Assembly (NCBI GenBank): GCA_963922205.1
Contig: CAWUHX010000120.1
Location: 744,001-808,000 of the forward strand
DNA: 64,000 nucleotides
DNA from: Romanomermis culicivorax
Taxonomy: Eukaryota > Nematoda > Enoplea > Mermithida > Mermithidae
Reading direction: 5' to 3'
The translations under genes were made by a program, and so were the position numbers. Below the pieces are notes generated by a model, which saw only the letters and a list, made by a program, of their open reading frames with translations, made no database searches and had not been told where the DNA came from. Shown here in pieces: positions 47,449 through 57,670 of this stretch (position 1 is its first letter; the number at the start of each line of letters is the position of its first letter).

Positions 47449-48432
47449 TCAAAATATTTTAGACAAGCTGTTCATTTGAACGCCTTTTTTAATGTACATG
47501 TTTCTACAAAATTCGGTCTTCCACCGCCCTTGTATCTGGATTATGTGATCTGGAACACCTGCAGCTGCTGCTGCTGTAGCACCTCCTGATCGCAAACTGT
47601 GAGTGCCAAACTTGCTTGCATCCATCTGCAGCGTTTCCAAAGTATTCAGGAGCTGTTCCCTGAATCTACCATATGAAAGTGGCTGGGGTGATTTCAACTG
47701 CTCATGATTGTGACTTTTGGAAATGGCTCGAAACAGTAGTTGTTCGGAATTAGGCAATATCTTTGCCGTGTGGAAATAATTGAGGAGTGCCGTAAAAGGG
47801 CAGGAAAGATGAGGTACTTTAGGAATTGTTATAGTAGATCCTGTCCGGTAGACATCTGTCTTGCTTTGACGAATTTTTACTGTAAATGAGGATGATCCGA
47901 ATAAGATATCGCTAGCTCGCAAATTTAGGATTTCTCTAATTCGAAGAAAACCAGCATAACCCAGAGTGACCATGGCTAAAAGGCGTAGATTGGCCAGGCT
48001 AGGATTGTCCGTACAAAAGACTGAAATTCTGCGGATTATGTCTGGAGTGAATGGTTCCTTCCTATTATGTTTGGTGGAGCAGTGACGACGCACCGCTTCG
48101 ATCACTGATTTGATGATGAAGCTGTCACTAAAAGCATGCAAGTTCGCGATTTTGTGGAACCAACACAAGGCGGCATGTGCTTGGGCTAAACTGGATGAGC
48201 TATGGAATTGTGTCTTATCTGTCAAAAAAGCTGCGAATTCAAGTGGATCTGCGGGAAAGACTGTAACATTGTTGGTGATCGCCCAATTTGACCATTTTTT
48301 AAATTGAGATGCGTACACAGTAAGGGTCGATTGCGAGCGTGATGCTAAAATGGCGGTGCGAATCGAATGTAAGCGAAGTGATGATAGGTTGGGATTGCCG
48401 AGAAGTAGTTGCAAGTTTGTGTAATTAGTCAA
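47449..48432 (-). CDS. DIRS tyrosine recombinase (YR)
   Basis: 327 residues. The tyrosine recombinase catalytic set is visible: Arg164 in GFLRIREILNL, Lys191 in QSKTD, HSLR with His278 and Arg281, Trp304 in GRWK, and Tyr313 in NMYIKK. The first 125 residues form the SAM-like core-binding region (TLTVYASQFKKWSNW). The enzyme integrates a circular DNA copy without a target duplication (family knowledge). The frame is complete with an ATG. It is unusual in lying between the internal B1/A2 repeats and the terminal A1 repeat. Confidence 0.95.
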   Translation of the reverse strand: MTNYTNLQLLLGNPNLSSLRLHSIRTAILASRSQSTLTVYASQFKKWSNWAITNNVTVFPADPLEFAAFLTDKTQFHSSSSLAQAHAALCWFHKIANLHAFSDSFIIKSVIEAVRRHCSTKHNRKEPFTPDIIRRISVFCTDNPSLANLRLLAMVTLGYAGFLRIREILNLRASDILFGSSSFTVKIRQSKTDVYRTGSTITIPKVPHLSCPFTALLNYFHTAKILPNSEQLLFRAISKSHNHEQLKSPQPLSYGRFREQLLNTLETLQMDASKFGTHSLRSGGATAAAAAGVPDHIIQIQGRWKTEFCRNMYIKKGVQMNSLSKIF

Positions 48433-48513
48433 ATCGAAGTAGTCTAAAACAAGGGATAAGTTAAGGAAGTTAAGGGAGAGAAGAGAGAAAGAGATAGAGG
48501 GAGGGTGGGTGGG

Positions 48514-48713
48514 AATTGAGATGAGCTAAACCGAGCTGGGTAGCACTTGTGAGATATGAGGAGAAATGCAGAGCCAAGGAGCAAAAGCGACTATGCTGTA
48601 GCAAAAAGCACCCAAAGTGAAGCAGTGGAGAGAAACAGCTGACGCTGTTTCATAAAGAACAGATGCTCAGGGAGCATCGTTTTCCTACAGTATAACCAAA
48701 ATAAGTATAATTA
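48514..48713. repeat. DIRS split direct repeat B1 (internal)
   Basis: 200 bp starting AATTGAGATGAGCTAAACCG. Differs from B2 by two visible substitutions (GCGACT/GCAACT and CAGTGG/CAGCGG). Overlaps A2 by five bases. Confidence 0.92.
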
Positions 48714-48792
48714 TGTTCTAATGCTACGCAACCGAACATAAAACACTTATTTTGTAAATTCTAAGTCAAACGTGAATTTATTAGGAGGAGGT
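48709..48792. repeat. DIRS split direct repeat A2 (internal)
   Basis: 84-bp copy of A1 joined to B1 through AATTA. This composite is the expected template for completing the termini during circularisation in split-repeat YR elements. Confidence 0.92.
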
Positions 48793-48811
48793 AAAGTACA
48801 TTTTTCTGAGC

Positions 48812-49942
48812 TCAAGACTGGAAACGTAGGGCCAGAAAACGAGATTTGAAAAGGGAAGGCTTAAAAATGCTCTTTTCCAGTGTTGCTGCAACAAGGGAGA
48901 TGCTGGATTCTGGCAAAATTAAAATTTCTTGAATGAAATGGCTTTCTAAGAGGGTTGGAAAAAGGACTGGCCAGTAAGGTGCACTTTTCCATTCTGGAAT
49001 TACTAGAGTACCTCGACATCTGCAAGATAGAGCGAAATTAATGGCTTTTATGACTAGATAAGGTGGTGGAACGAGCCAGTTGATGTCTTGAGTCCAAGAA
49101 GTTGTGAAGCAGTCTACAGCCTCTGTGCCAGGATTCCAAAAACGAGAGTTGAATCTATGAAGCTTTCTGTTGTAAAAAGTTGCAAATCTGTCAACTGTAT
49201 GAGGACCCCATTGTGCATCAATCCATTCAAAGACCTCGTTTGTTATTGACCAATCATCGTAGTCAACTATTCTGCTAAGAGCGTCTGCAAATTCATTCAT
49301 GCTCCTTGGTATCCAGTGTACCATTAACTCCAGGTTATATCTTTCACAGACTTCGAAGATTTTTATAGACAGAATATTAATATGCTGTTTCATACTTCCT
49401 TTTTTCAAGATGAAAGGTAAAGCCTGGTTATCCGTAAACCACAGAACTCGACAGTTCTTTAGTTTTCCCGCAAAGGAAACAATCCCATATTCAATGGTTT
49501 TCAATTCTCGCCAAGTGGCGCCCATTTCCTTTGCTTCTCCTTGCCACTGTGTATGTGCGATCATTTTACTCACATCATTTGTTTTGTGGAAGTTTTTCTT
49601 CGTTGCTTTATTCAAAATTTGAACTAGTTCGAAAATTTTTTCGTCATAATTTGAATCGTCAAAAAATTGGTTTTGAGAGGGGTAGAGATGAGAATAGGAG
49701 TCTTTTTTCTGTTTATCATATAAAAATTTTTCTCCATATGCATCGCTGGGAAACAAACCGTCCCTGTCAGTTGGCATATCATTCCAAATGCATTCTATAG
49801 ACGCAGACAAAAGCCGTGCAATAGACGGACCACTGGCACAAAGGCTGTTCACATTTTTGCAGAGGTCATTTCCTCTTCTGCCACAACAACCGCTTTCAAC
49901 AGGCGCTAGTAGAGGCCGTGCAAAAAAGGACCATCGGCACAA
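48812..49942 (-). CDS. DIRS RNase H and C-terminal domain (-1 frame after RT)
   Basis: A 376-codon frame overlapping the end of the RT frame by 37 nt. RNase H motifs: TWRELKTIEYGI (Glu), WFTDNQALPFIL (Asp), ADALSRIVDYDDW (Asp). The first acid (FSDAS) lies in the RT frame, so a functional RNase H needs both frames joined. The C-terminal WGPHTVDRFATFYNRKLHRF and WLVPPPYLVIKAI blocks are usual in DIRS elements. The first 60 residues include a duplicated segment (LCASGPSIARLLSAS versus CADGPF...ARPLLAPVE). No independent start is likely; the ATG at 49942 is probably incidental. Confidence 0.88.
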   Translation of the reverse strand: MCRWSFFARPLLAPVESGCCGRRGNDLCKNVNSLCASGPSIARLLSASIECIWNDMPTDRDGLFPSDAYGEKFLYDKQKKDSYSHLYPSQNQFFDDSNYDEKIFELVQILNKATKKNFHKTNDVSKMIAHTQWQGEAKEMGATWRELKTIEYGIVSFAGKLKNCRVLWFTDNQALPFILKKGSMKQHINILSIKIFEVCERYNLELMVHWIPRSMNEFADALSRIVDYDDWSITNEVFEWIDAQWGPHTVDRFATFYNRKLHRFNSRFWNPGTEAVDCFTTSWTQDINWLVPPPYLVIKAINFALSCRCRGTLVIPEWKSAPYWPVLFPTLLESHFIQEILILPESSISLVAATLEKSIFKPSLFKSRFLALRFQS

Positions 49943-51513
49943 AAGCCATTCAAATTGCCATCCTTACTCGAGAGGTGTCGTATTTCTTTTGTTTTCATTT
50001 TGTTGGGTTTCTCTATCTCCTCCAGAACTTGAGATGCGTGATGGTTTTTGCAGAGTATGGCTTTTGGATAAACAAAAGAGGCAGCAGATGTTTTGCTGGC
50101 ATCAGAAAAAATAATAACGATGGGAATATGATCTTTTGTTTCTAAAGTTTTTGGCTTTAGTTGAGTGAAAATCGTGACCCAAAATAACAAGTCTGTTTTG
50201 CAAAATTTTGATATGGGGAACACATGGTCCCATAGAGGATTATGTCCGTGACTGTGGGAAACGATATGATGAAAAAAGCTTTTTGTTCGAAGCAGAGATA
50301 ACTTACCTAGAACAAGAGACGTTGAGATAATCAAGCCAGCACAAAAGGCTAGGGATCTAATTTTGCAACTACTTTGATTAGAAAGATTTTCTAAATTCTT
50401 TAAGATATAAAGTCTTTTCTCCTCCGGTAGAGAGATTTGGAATAGCTTAAGATTAATGTGGAAACCAAGCCAAATAAGGGACTGAGTGACCTTCCATATA
50501 GATTTTTCCGAGTTAAAAGAAAAGCCAGCTTTGAACAAAGTCTCTTTAACAAAGTAAGCATGTTTCTGTGCTACTGCTTTATTGTTGGAAAAACCAATGC
50601 CATCGTCTAGGTAAAGGACGAGCTTGATTCCCTCAGACCTGAGGAACGTAACTATGGGCTTAAGCAGCTTAGTGAAAAGATAAGGAGCTGTACTGAGGCC
50701 AAAAGGTAAAACGTTAAAAACGAAGGAATATGATTTAGGGCCGAAATTCCAAGAAAAACCCAGAAAAGTACGGGATTCTTCGGAAATTTTTATGTGGTAA
50801 TAGCCTTTTTTCAAGTCAAATGAAAACATGAAACCGTCTCTAGACCAAAGTTGAGATGCAATTCTGTAGTCATCTAATTTGAAACTTACAGGAGTTAGGT
50901 GAGTATTTACATAACGAAGGTCTAGAATAAGGCGTTTCTTACCATTCCGCTGAGAGGAAACACTGAGAGGGCTGATTACTGCAGGTTTATGACTAACCAA
51001 GGAGATGCAGTCATTTTTCAACAGCTCTAAAATTGAATGGGAGACGAAATTTGAATTTTTGAGTGAACTTCGATTGTTCTTGAAATATCTGGAGGAAGGG
51101 ATAGATGAGAAAGGTAATTTATAACCTTCAGACAAGATGTTGATGTGATCCTGACTGGCTTGAATAGATCGCCAGAAAGGGACGGATTTCTTAAGATTTT
51201 GAACATTGAAATATTCCAATTTCCTCCACAAGCTTAGAAGATCTGAATTATCAGAAATTCCTGTTAGGATCCCACACAATCGAAAAATGCATAATTCGTC
51301 TACAGTAAACTTACAATCGTGATCCTGCAATGCGCGTTTAATTTCTTTGCCTTGAACTGAACGTTCCAGGCTCGTTTCGGTTGGGGCAATTCGATCTCCA
51401 GTGACCAAACGATCCGCACTGGAAACAAGGCTTTGCTGTAGACGTCGAGGCTTGCTGACGGTTCGGGAGGAAGAAATTCGTGGCCCCATTAGAGAAGTTT
51501 CAGCGCCAGCCAA
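49906..51513 (-). CDS. DIRS reverse transcriptase
   Basis: A 535-codon frame; the first ATG is at 51489, 11 nt after the gag stop. RT motifs: RLILDLRYVN (about 195-203), FSFDLKKGYYHIKI with Asp233, LPFGLSTAPYLFTKL (269-283) and LVLYLDDGIGFS with YLDD at 301-304. The C-terminus holds the first RNase H aspartate (IIFSDASKTSAASFV) and then ends at 49906, in -1 relation to the RNase H frame. It overlaps the gag frame by 14 nt if the upstream TTG is counted. It copies the element RNA into DNA. Confidence 0.95.
   Translation of the reverse strand: MAGAETSLMGPRISSSRTVSKPRRLQQSLVSSADRLVTGDRIAPTETSLERSVQGKEIKRALQDHDCKFTVDELCIFRLCGILTGISDNSDLLSLWRKLEYFNVQNLKKSVPFWRSIQASQDHINILSEGYKLPFSSIPSSRYFKNNRSSLKNSNFVSHSILELLKNDCISLVSHKPAVISPLSVSSQRNGKKRLILDLRYVNTHLTPVSFKLDDYRIASQLWSRDGFMFSFDLKKGYYHIKISEESRTFLGFSWNFGPKSYSFVFNVLPFGLSTAPYLFTKLLKPIVTFLRSEGIKLVLYLDDGIGFSNNKAVAQKHAYFVKETLFKAGFSFNSEKSIWKVTQSLIWLGFHINLKLFQISLPEEKRLYILKNLENLSNQSSCKIRSLAFCAGLIISTSLVLGKLSLLRTKSFFHHIVSHSHGHNPLWDHVFPISKFCKTDLLFWVTIFTQLKPKTLETKDHIPIVIIFSDASKTSAASFVYPKAILCKNHHASQVLEEIEKPNKMKTKEIRHLSSKDGNLNGFCADGPFLHGLY
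49921..49927 (-). promoter_or_regulatory. Putative -1 frameshift heptamer TTTTTTG
   Basis: On the coding strand the RT frame reads TTT TTG here, and a -1 slip gives TTT TTT and enters the RNase H frame. The heptamer fits X-XXY-YYZ. The downstream copy of the duplicated segment has one more base at this spot (GTCTATT instead of TTTTTT), so a one-base deletion is the competing explanation. Confidence 0.45.
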
Positions 51514-52120
51514 TCGGGACCGTTTTTTGACTGGCTGTAGAGGAAAAACGTAACAACGATTTTTTCGATTTTAGGGCCCGGCTTTCTGCTGATCGAATCC
51601 AACGTTCGTCTTCGTCGTCCTCAGCTAACTCGTCGTGTTCATATTCCAAGGCGGTCTTCCAACCACCTTCGCTACGATCTGCAATTCTAATCAATTTTTG
51701 ACGATGTAAAATTGTATCGTCTATATCTTCCAGAATCTCGCGTGCCTTGGTCCCTGATGAGGACGAATCCCGATTCAAATAATATTTTAGGTCTTTCAAA
51801 TCGTTCATAAGTTCCTCATTAAATTCGAACTGTCGACGATTTCCTTGGCGTTTCCACGAAATTTCCGATGCTTTTTGAGCAAAACCAGAATTTTTTCGTC
51901 TTTTGTTGATTCTTTCGACGTCTGTAGGAGAGGATCGTTTCTTTGACAAATGTTTTTTGACACTATCGTCGATCAAAATTTTTAAACGATCATTGGCGTT
52001 ATAATCGTCTGAGTCTGTAGAAGAAGAATGATGACGTCGACGGTGGGAGGCTGCTGGCCCGTTTTGACCGATATTGTTGTCCTGTAAAACGACGTCGTTT
52101 TGAGGAGGGCTCTCAGTCAT
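51500..52120 (-). CDS. DIRS gag-like ORF1
   Basis: 206 residues from an ATG exactly adjoining repeat B2. Basic, Ser-rich N-terminus, then WKRQGNRRQFEFNEELMNDL and LHRQKLIRIADRSEGGWKTA and EYEHDELAEDDEDERW, the conserved core of ORF1 proteins of animal DIRS elements. No zinc knuckle is visible. A structural role is inferred from the family. Confidence 0.88.
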   Translation of the reverse strand: MTESPPQNDVVLQDNNIGQNGPAASHRRRHHSSSTDSDDYNANDRLKILIDDSVKKHLSKKRSSPTDVERINKRRKNSGFAQKASEISWKRQGNRRQFEFNEELMNDLKDLKYYLNRDSSSSGTKAREILEDIDDTILHRQKLIRIADRSEGGWKTALEYEHDELAEDDEDERWIRSAESRALKSKKSLLRFSSTASQKTVPIGWR

Positions 52121-52320
52121 AATTGAGATGAGCTAAACCGAGCTGGGTAGCACTTGTGAGATATGAGGAGAAATGCAGAGCCAAGGAGCAAAAGCAACTA
52201 TGCTGTAGCAAAAAGCACCCAAAGTGAAGCAGCGGAGAGAAACAGCTGACGCTGTTTCATAAAGAACAGATGCTCAGGGAGCATCGTTTTCCTACAGTAT
52301 AACCAAAATAAGTATAATTA
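52121..52320. repeat. DIRS split direct repeat B2 (terminal)
   Basis: 200 bp, 5' end of the element on its coding strand. Ends in TAATTA next to unrelated flank. Probably holds the promoter, as it abuts the gag start. Confidence 0.92.
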
Positions 52321-52784
52321 ATGAAATGTATTTTTTCTTATTTCATTTTACTTTATTTATAAGATGAAATAAATAAAATTAATTAAGCAGAACGAATAAT
52401 AAAGAAACGAAAAGTAAAATAATGTAATGAAAAATTGGTAAAAAATTGAACAAAAGTACATAACTGAAAAAATTAAGCAAAAAGAACACAAAAGTGGCTC
52501 AAAATAAGAAGAATATGAAAACGAATAAGTCAATAAAGGAAAAAAGAAGTAAAAAACATGCATGTAGATATGTTAATAATATACAAACCAGAATAAAAAG
52601 CTGTAATGTCGTGAAAACACATGCTATAAGGCCATGTCAGAAATCTGGTGATTGGTGCCAAAATGTGTGACAACCAGCATCCACTAGATCGAAATGGAGG
52701 ACCAAATGGGCCATTTGCCAAAAAGTCTACACCGCCTAATCTCAATTTTTGTATTCAAAAGATAAATTTTAGAAAATTCGTCAT

Positions 52785-52935
52785 TTTGAGAATCTGTTCT
52801 GATACTTCGCCTTTTTGAGCATCGCTGTATTGAGACTTCGCTGGATTGAGAATCCCTGTTTTGAGGCATCGCTGTTTTGAGAATCGCTGTATTGAGTCTC
52901 GCTATTTTGAGTTTCGCTGTTGTGTGTTTCGTTGA
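52785..52935. repeat. Inverted minisatellite array
   Basis: Units such as ATTGAGAATCGCTGTTTTGA, the reverse complement of the array at 46333-46500. The pair may be arms of a foldback element of about 1.3 kb into which the DIRS element inserted. Confidence 0.7.
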
Positions 52936-53380
52936 AAAGGGGTGAAACTCATTTCTTTACCCAAGTTGAAGCTATAATGTGTTGAGGCAACCTATTCCGA
53001 TTGCTCGGGTCTTCAGTGGAGATGTTCCTCGGATATTTTTTGACATCCAGGTTTTTGGAGAGATCGGATATCCGGATATTCATATGTATATATGTATGGG
53101 ACAAAATCAGTCATATATATGTGACACAATCAACTTGTATGTTTTTGAATTTCATGAAAACTAAGCTTTTAAACTGTTTTTTGATGACATCACTGTTGAT
53201 GATATACATATTCCTATTTCAAATTGCCTTACTTTAGCGATCATCAAGTGAGAAAAAATAAGAATAAAATCATCAGAAAAGTTAGAATCAAAGACTAAAG
53301 CCGTTGTCAGAAGTGAAAAATCCTAGCAATTTTTGTCGCCGACATTCGGCGATTCTAAGGAATGAGTAGGCAGTTTGTAA

Positions 53381-53458
53381 AAGCCCAATTCAGAAGTGAA
53401 AAACTCCTATAGGATTTTTGTCGCCGACAATCGGCGACTACACTTCTGAATTGGGCTT
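53381..53458. repeat. 78-bp hairpin element
   Basis: Perfect 18-bp arms AAGCCCAATTCAGAAGTG (53381-53398) and CACTTCTGAATTGGGCTT (53441-53458), with an inner TCGCCGACAATCGGCGA palindrome. A degenerate direct copy precedes it (53290-53355, with GTCGCCGACATTCGGCGA). Confidence 0.8.
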
Positions 53459-55153
53459 AAACATTGAATATCAATGTTTAGTGAAGATTATTGATTCTGT
53501 TAATGTACTTGCTTGAATTCCTGACAACCCCGCTTGAGAGAAATTTAAATTAATAATGATAGCTTTAGTCTAACACCAGCGCTTCACTAAGCAAAGATTT
53601 TGACTTTTTAAAACGCATTAGAAGACACTTTTGTTCTTGACGGGCGACTTTTTCTTCTACCTTTGTGGGAAAAGCTCAAAGGTCAAAAAAGCTGACAAGT
53701 GTAAGAAGAAATTGTGTCGGCGCTTGGTACGTCCGGTCAATTGTATCATAACTTGGTGCCCGCCGTAACTTAGCGCCTTGTACTTTTACTCATCTGGCGC
53801 ACTCGCGATGGTAGAAAAATTAATTTATAAATTTCAAAGTACATTCTGTGGTTATAGATCGATGGAAAAAATTAGAAAGAGGAAAAGTATATACTTACAC
53901 AGAGTTTACAAAAATCTGCTGAAGGAAGCAAAGTAGATTATGGATGAAATTTGAATAATGTGACGGGAAAAGTTGAAATCACTGATCTTTTTGTTCATCT
54001 CAGTTTCTTATTGGCAAATTTTATATTACAATCCAAGAATTATACGCAACATAGTAGGAAATTATTTACGTTTTGAACTGAATGTGCTGTAAATTTATTA
54101 CCAACACAGCAGATTGTTTTTCGAGTGGGATTGGATAAATTCCGAGGAGTCCGCAAGACAGACATTTAAAAAAATTTACTAGTTAGTACTAATTCTTTGA
54201 GTAATTCATTTCGCCCAAGGAATCGTACTCTTAATGCAGTCAGATGAAGGAAATCAGACCCTAAAAAAGATTCTGTCATCTAGTTAAAGTGCTGGAAAAT
54301 CAATTTAAAGATAACTTATTCGATAAACATAGAGTTCAAATTTTCTGTTTAAAAACATGTCTTTATTATCTTACAAAATTAAAAAAACATGCCCATACTT
54401 TCATGAGCTTGAAAAACTTTTGGTGGTTAAACTTGATGTTTCTGAAAATCACTTCCATGATGCTTATGTTCTATGTACATGTTTTAGGTTTATGTTTAAA
54501 ATTTACGTTTGTTTTTAAAATTATCGTCACACAGCTGGAAAAACTGAGATTTTGATTTTGAAGTGCATCAAAATTCATCTTTGTCATGTCGAACCCCCCC
54601 CACATTTTCCCCCTTTTGCGAAATTTTTTCACAAAAATGGCCCCTAAAATGACTATAAGAAGCCTGATTCCATCTCACTTTTCTGGGAATGGGATCCGAT
54701 GACCGTAAAGGGTTGCAATTAGGGTTTTATTTTTAGGCCAACTGGGAGCGATAGCTCCTAAAAATTCTGATTGGCTCCTTAAAATAAAGCTGTACAAGCC
54801 AAATTGGCTTGTAAAAGTTTCGGAATTTAGAATTTCACAAAATATCGCCGCTTCCTGGAATTATATCATCTGTGCATGCCTTATGTTTTTAAATATTATT
54901 CTGTGATGCTGTAGTTGTATATATCAGGAGCCGGTTTCTCAAGAAGCATCTAAAGTTACACGCGTACAACTTTAGACGTGTCCAAGTTGAACGGACTTTA
55001 GACGCATCTAAACTTAGAGGGAACTTATAGTCGTTTAAAGTTAGATGGGTGAAATAGATGATGTGTTTCTGGCCAATAAATTAGATGCGTGGAAGTTTAA
55101 ATAAATATTGATGTTTATGCATATGCATTTGTGTATATACTTTCCCAATGGGG
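53459..55153. other. Intergenic, repeat fragments only
   Basis: Contains GGCTCCTAAAAATT wording near 54735-54810 (family of 33863-34794) and a palindromic AAGTTACACGCGTACAACTTT patch near 54955. No gene seen. Confidence 0.45.
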
Positions 55154-56378
55154 AGTAGGGACCTCCACGGGCCGTAGAAAAATATTATCGGGCCAAAGTG
55201 TTCAGGCCCATAAAAGCCCGAAAATTTAAGCAACTATTTTCCTTTACAAGCGAACTTTCGACAAACGTCCATTTACTGTATGCTTCTTATTTGAAATTTT
55301 CTAGAATTTTACTGCGATTATATTTAGTGTGTATTTAATAATTTAAATGTTATCATCAGCATAATTAATATGTGTTTCAGACGCAGTTTTAGCTATTAGC
55401 AATACTGTTCAGCATTGCTACGAACTTGAAGACTCCTGTTACCAGCATGCATCTCTTCTCTGGTCAAATTTAATTGATAAGTTCATCAGAAATGGAGATA
55501 AGGCGTCTTATGCATTGCTTTTTAGCATGGCTCGTTTCGCCATTTGGCGAAAGAGGTCAAAATTGCCTTTTCTTCATTTTCATTTTTCAGCCATTTTCTT
55601 CAAGTCCTTTTTCACTCAAAAAGTCCACTGATGCGTTATTCATACTTCTTTGGCTTTGAAAAATTAAATATATACAGAGGGAACCAAAAATTAAGAAAAA
55701 TTGACTTTTCTGAGTTCAAATAATAGTAACAATAAATTAAATGATTTCTTAATTTTCAAATGATGATTTTCAAATTACCTAAAGCTTAAATAATCAAATT
55801 CCGAAAAAAATTGGCCGCGAAGTGCAAACACCTGAAATGGATTCGTGTATCACCAATTCCGATGCAAAGCGCCGGAAAAAAGCTTTTGGATTTTGATATT
55901 CAACAACGTTGGCACAAGAATCTTTTCAGCATTTATTTCAAGGATAAAAAGTCTAAATTTTCAGCCATTCAATCGTTTTCCAGTCGGGCGAAATGCAAAA
56001 ATCATTTTGAAAACATGCAGCCAAAATTTGGAAATCAGGCAGTCAATGAAAAATTGGGATTCTCCAACAACTTCCGGTATTGTTCTTTGCTCATGATGTT
56101 TTACTCATTTTCCAAGTGCAAATGCTTCATTCCTAAAATTCAAACATTTTTAAAGCCTACAGTACTGCAAGTGAATACAATCAGTTCTAGAAAAATTAAT
56201 AGTTTGATGCATTTTTATTTAGCAACTTAAATTTGATTTGGTTTTGGTTAATTTTTTTGCGTTATCATAGTTTTTCATCAGTGTGACACACTTTTAAAAA
56301 AACGAGCTTTCACGGATCGGGCTCCGGCTGAGAAGTGAAGGTGGGCGGGCCACGTCCTTGCGGCCCGTGCGTCCCTAC
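55154..56378. mobile_element. TIR element (GTAGGGAC...GTCCCTAC)
   Basis: Left GTAGGGACCTCCACGGGCCG and right CGGCCCGTGCGTCCCTAC are inverted with two differences. CCCAAT occurs near both outer ends (possible duplication). The interior includes dispersed-repeat DNA, with a 139-codon frame at 55811-56230 that shows no known motif. Confidence 0.55.
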
Positions 56379-56539
56379 TACGCACCCAATAACATATTCT
56401 CCGCATTATCTGGAGATTTAGCATACTTGTCATCGATATTTGTTGGTAAATAATCCGCCATTTTTGTCACAATCTCGAAACTGTAGCTTTTGGATACAAT
56501 TGGCCGCCCGTTCGATAAAAATTCAAAGTTACAGGGTAG

Positions 56540-57670
56540 CACTAAAACCCGGAACGGGTCCACGGATCCGGATCCGGATCGGGTGCCTAAAACCCGGATC
56601 ACCACGGATCGGCGGATCGGCGGACGGGGGTTTTGCTCGTTAAACCATCGTTTTAGATGCCTAAAACCCGAATCACCACGGATCACAGCGGATCAGTCCA
56701 GTGATCTGGATCCGTGGAAAATACGTCTAAAACCCGGATTTTCGTCACGGATCACCCCCACGGATCGGGGTCCAATATATTAATTTTTGATCCGGAACCA
56801 AAATTTTTGATCCGAATCAAATTTTTTTGATCCGGATCAAATTTTTTTTCAATTTTTCACCTAGATTGGATTTTTACGGAATTTTCCGTCGTGATGTGTA
56901 TATTCACGTCCCATATTCAGATTTTGATCCAGATCAATATTCTTGATCCGGATCATTTTTTTCTTCAAATTTTCACCTAGGTTAAATTTTTTCGGATTTT
57001 TTCATCATGAAGACTATTTTCACCTCAATGATTCAATATTTTGACCAAGATCAATATTTTTGATCCGGATCAGTTTTTTTCAATTTTTCACCTAGATCAA
57101 AATTTTTCGAATTTTTCTGTCATGATGAGTATTTTTGTGCCACGTATTCAGTCTTTGATCCAGATCTTATTTTTTGATCCGGATCAACTTTTTTTGACTC
57201 ACACATGAATTTTTCGAATTTTTTCGTCAAGATAAGTATTTTTGCATCATGTCTTCAGTTTTCGATCCAGATCACATTTTTTGATCCAGATCAAATTTTT
57301 TTGATCTAGATCAAAATTTTTCGAGTTTTTTCGTTATGATGAGTATTTTCGCACCACATATTCAATTTTTGATCCACATGACATTTGTTGATCCAATCCC
57401 AGACTACAATTTTTCGAATTTTTTTGTAACTTGAAGAATAATAAATGTGCCTGCTAATAAATGTTGGGGCCATTTTGGATTAAGTTTTAGATTCAGATTT
57501 AGATGAATCAGAGTCACGAGTCAGGGCTGCAGAAAGAAGTGAATATGGGTTTCAAGCTCTGGACTACTTAGAGATCAAACGGATCCAAGATTTTCAATCT
57601 CTGGTTTTCTGATCCGGATCTGGGTAATTGGAAATGAGTTTCACGGATCCGGATCTGGGTAATCAGGCCC
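56540..57670. repeat. GATCCGGATC satellite-like array
   Basis: GATCCGGATCA recurs with a period of about 107-118 bp (about 56829, 56944, 57062, 57176, 57283, 57390), each unit also carrying TTCACCTAGAT and GAATTTTT..GTCATGATGAGTAT blocks. The left edge is dense in CGGATCC and has a short duplication, CTAAAACCCGGATCACCACG. The right edge repeats CGGATCCGGATCTGGGTAAT. Confidence 0.8.

Larger units (their letters stand above)
47040..52320 (-). mobile_element. DIRS-type tyrosine-recombinase retrotransposon, split direct repeats
   Basis: A 5,281-bp element, coding strand minus. Plus-strand order: repeat A1, YR ORF, repeat B1 overlapping repeat A2, RNase H ORF, RT ORF, gag ORF, repeat B2. A1 and A2 are 84 bp and appear identical; B1 and B2 are 200 bp with two visible differences. 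B1 and A2 overlap by AATTA, the junction a circular intermediate would have. Split direct repeats plus a YR instead of an integrase place it in the PAT/Ngaro part of the DIRS order. It looks young and nearly intact. Confidence 0.93.

Noticed and set aside
49299-50145. Plus-strand open frames over the DIRS RT/RNase H region
   Set aside because: Shadows of the minus-strand coding frames, with no motifs of their own.
55811-56230. 139-codon open frame
   Set aside because: Lies inside a TIR element and matches dispersed-repeat wording (compare 6460 and 35890); no domain recognised.
56540-57670. CRISPR-like array
   Set aside because: Units diverge, spacing varies, spacers are themselves repeats, and the DNA is eukaryotic.
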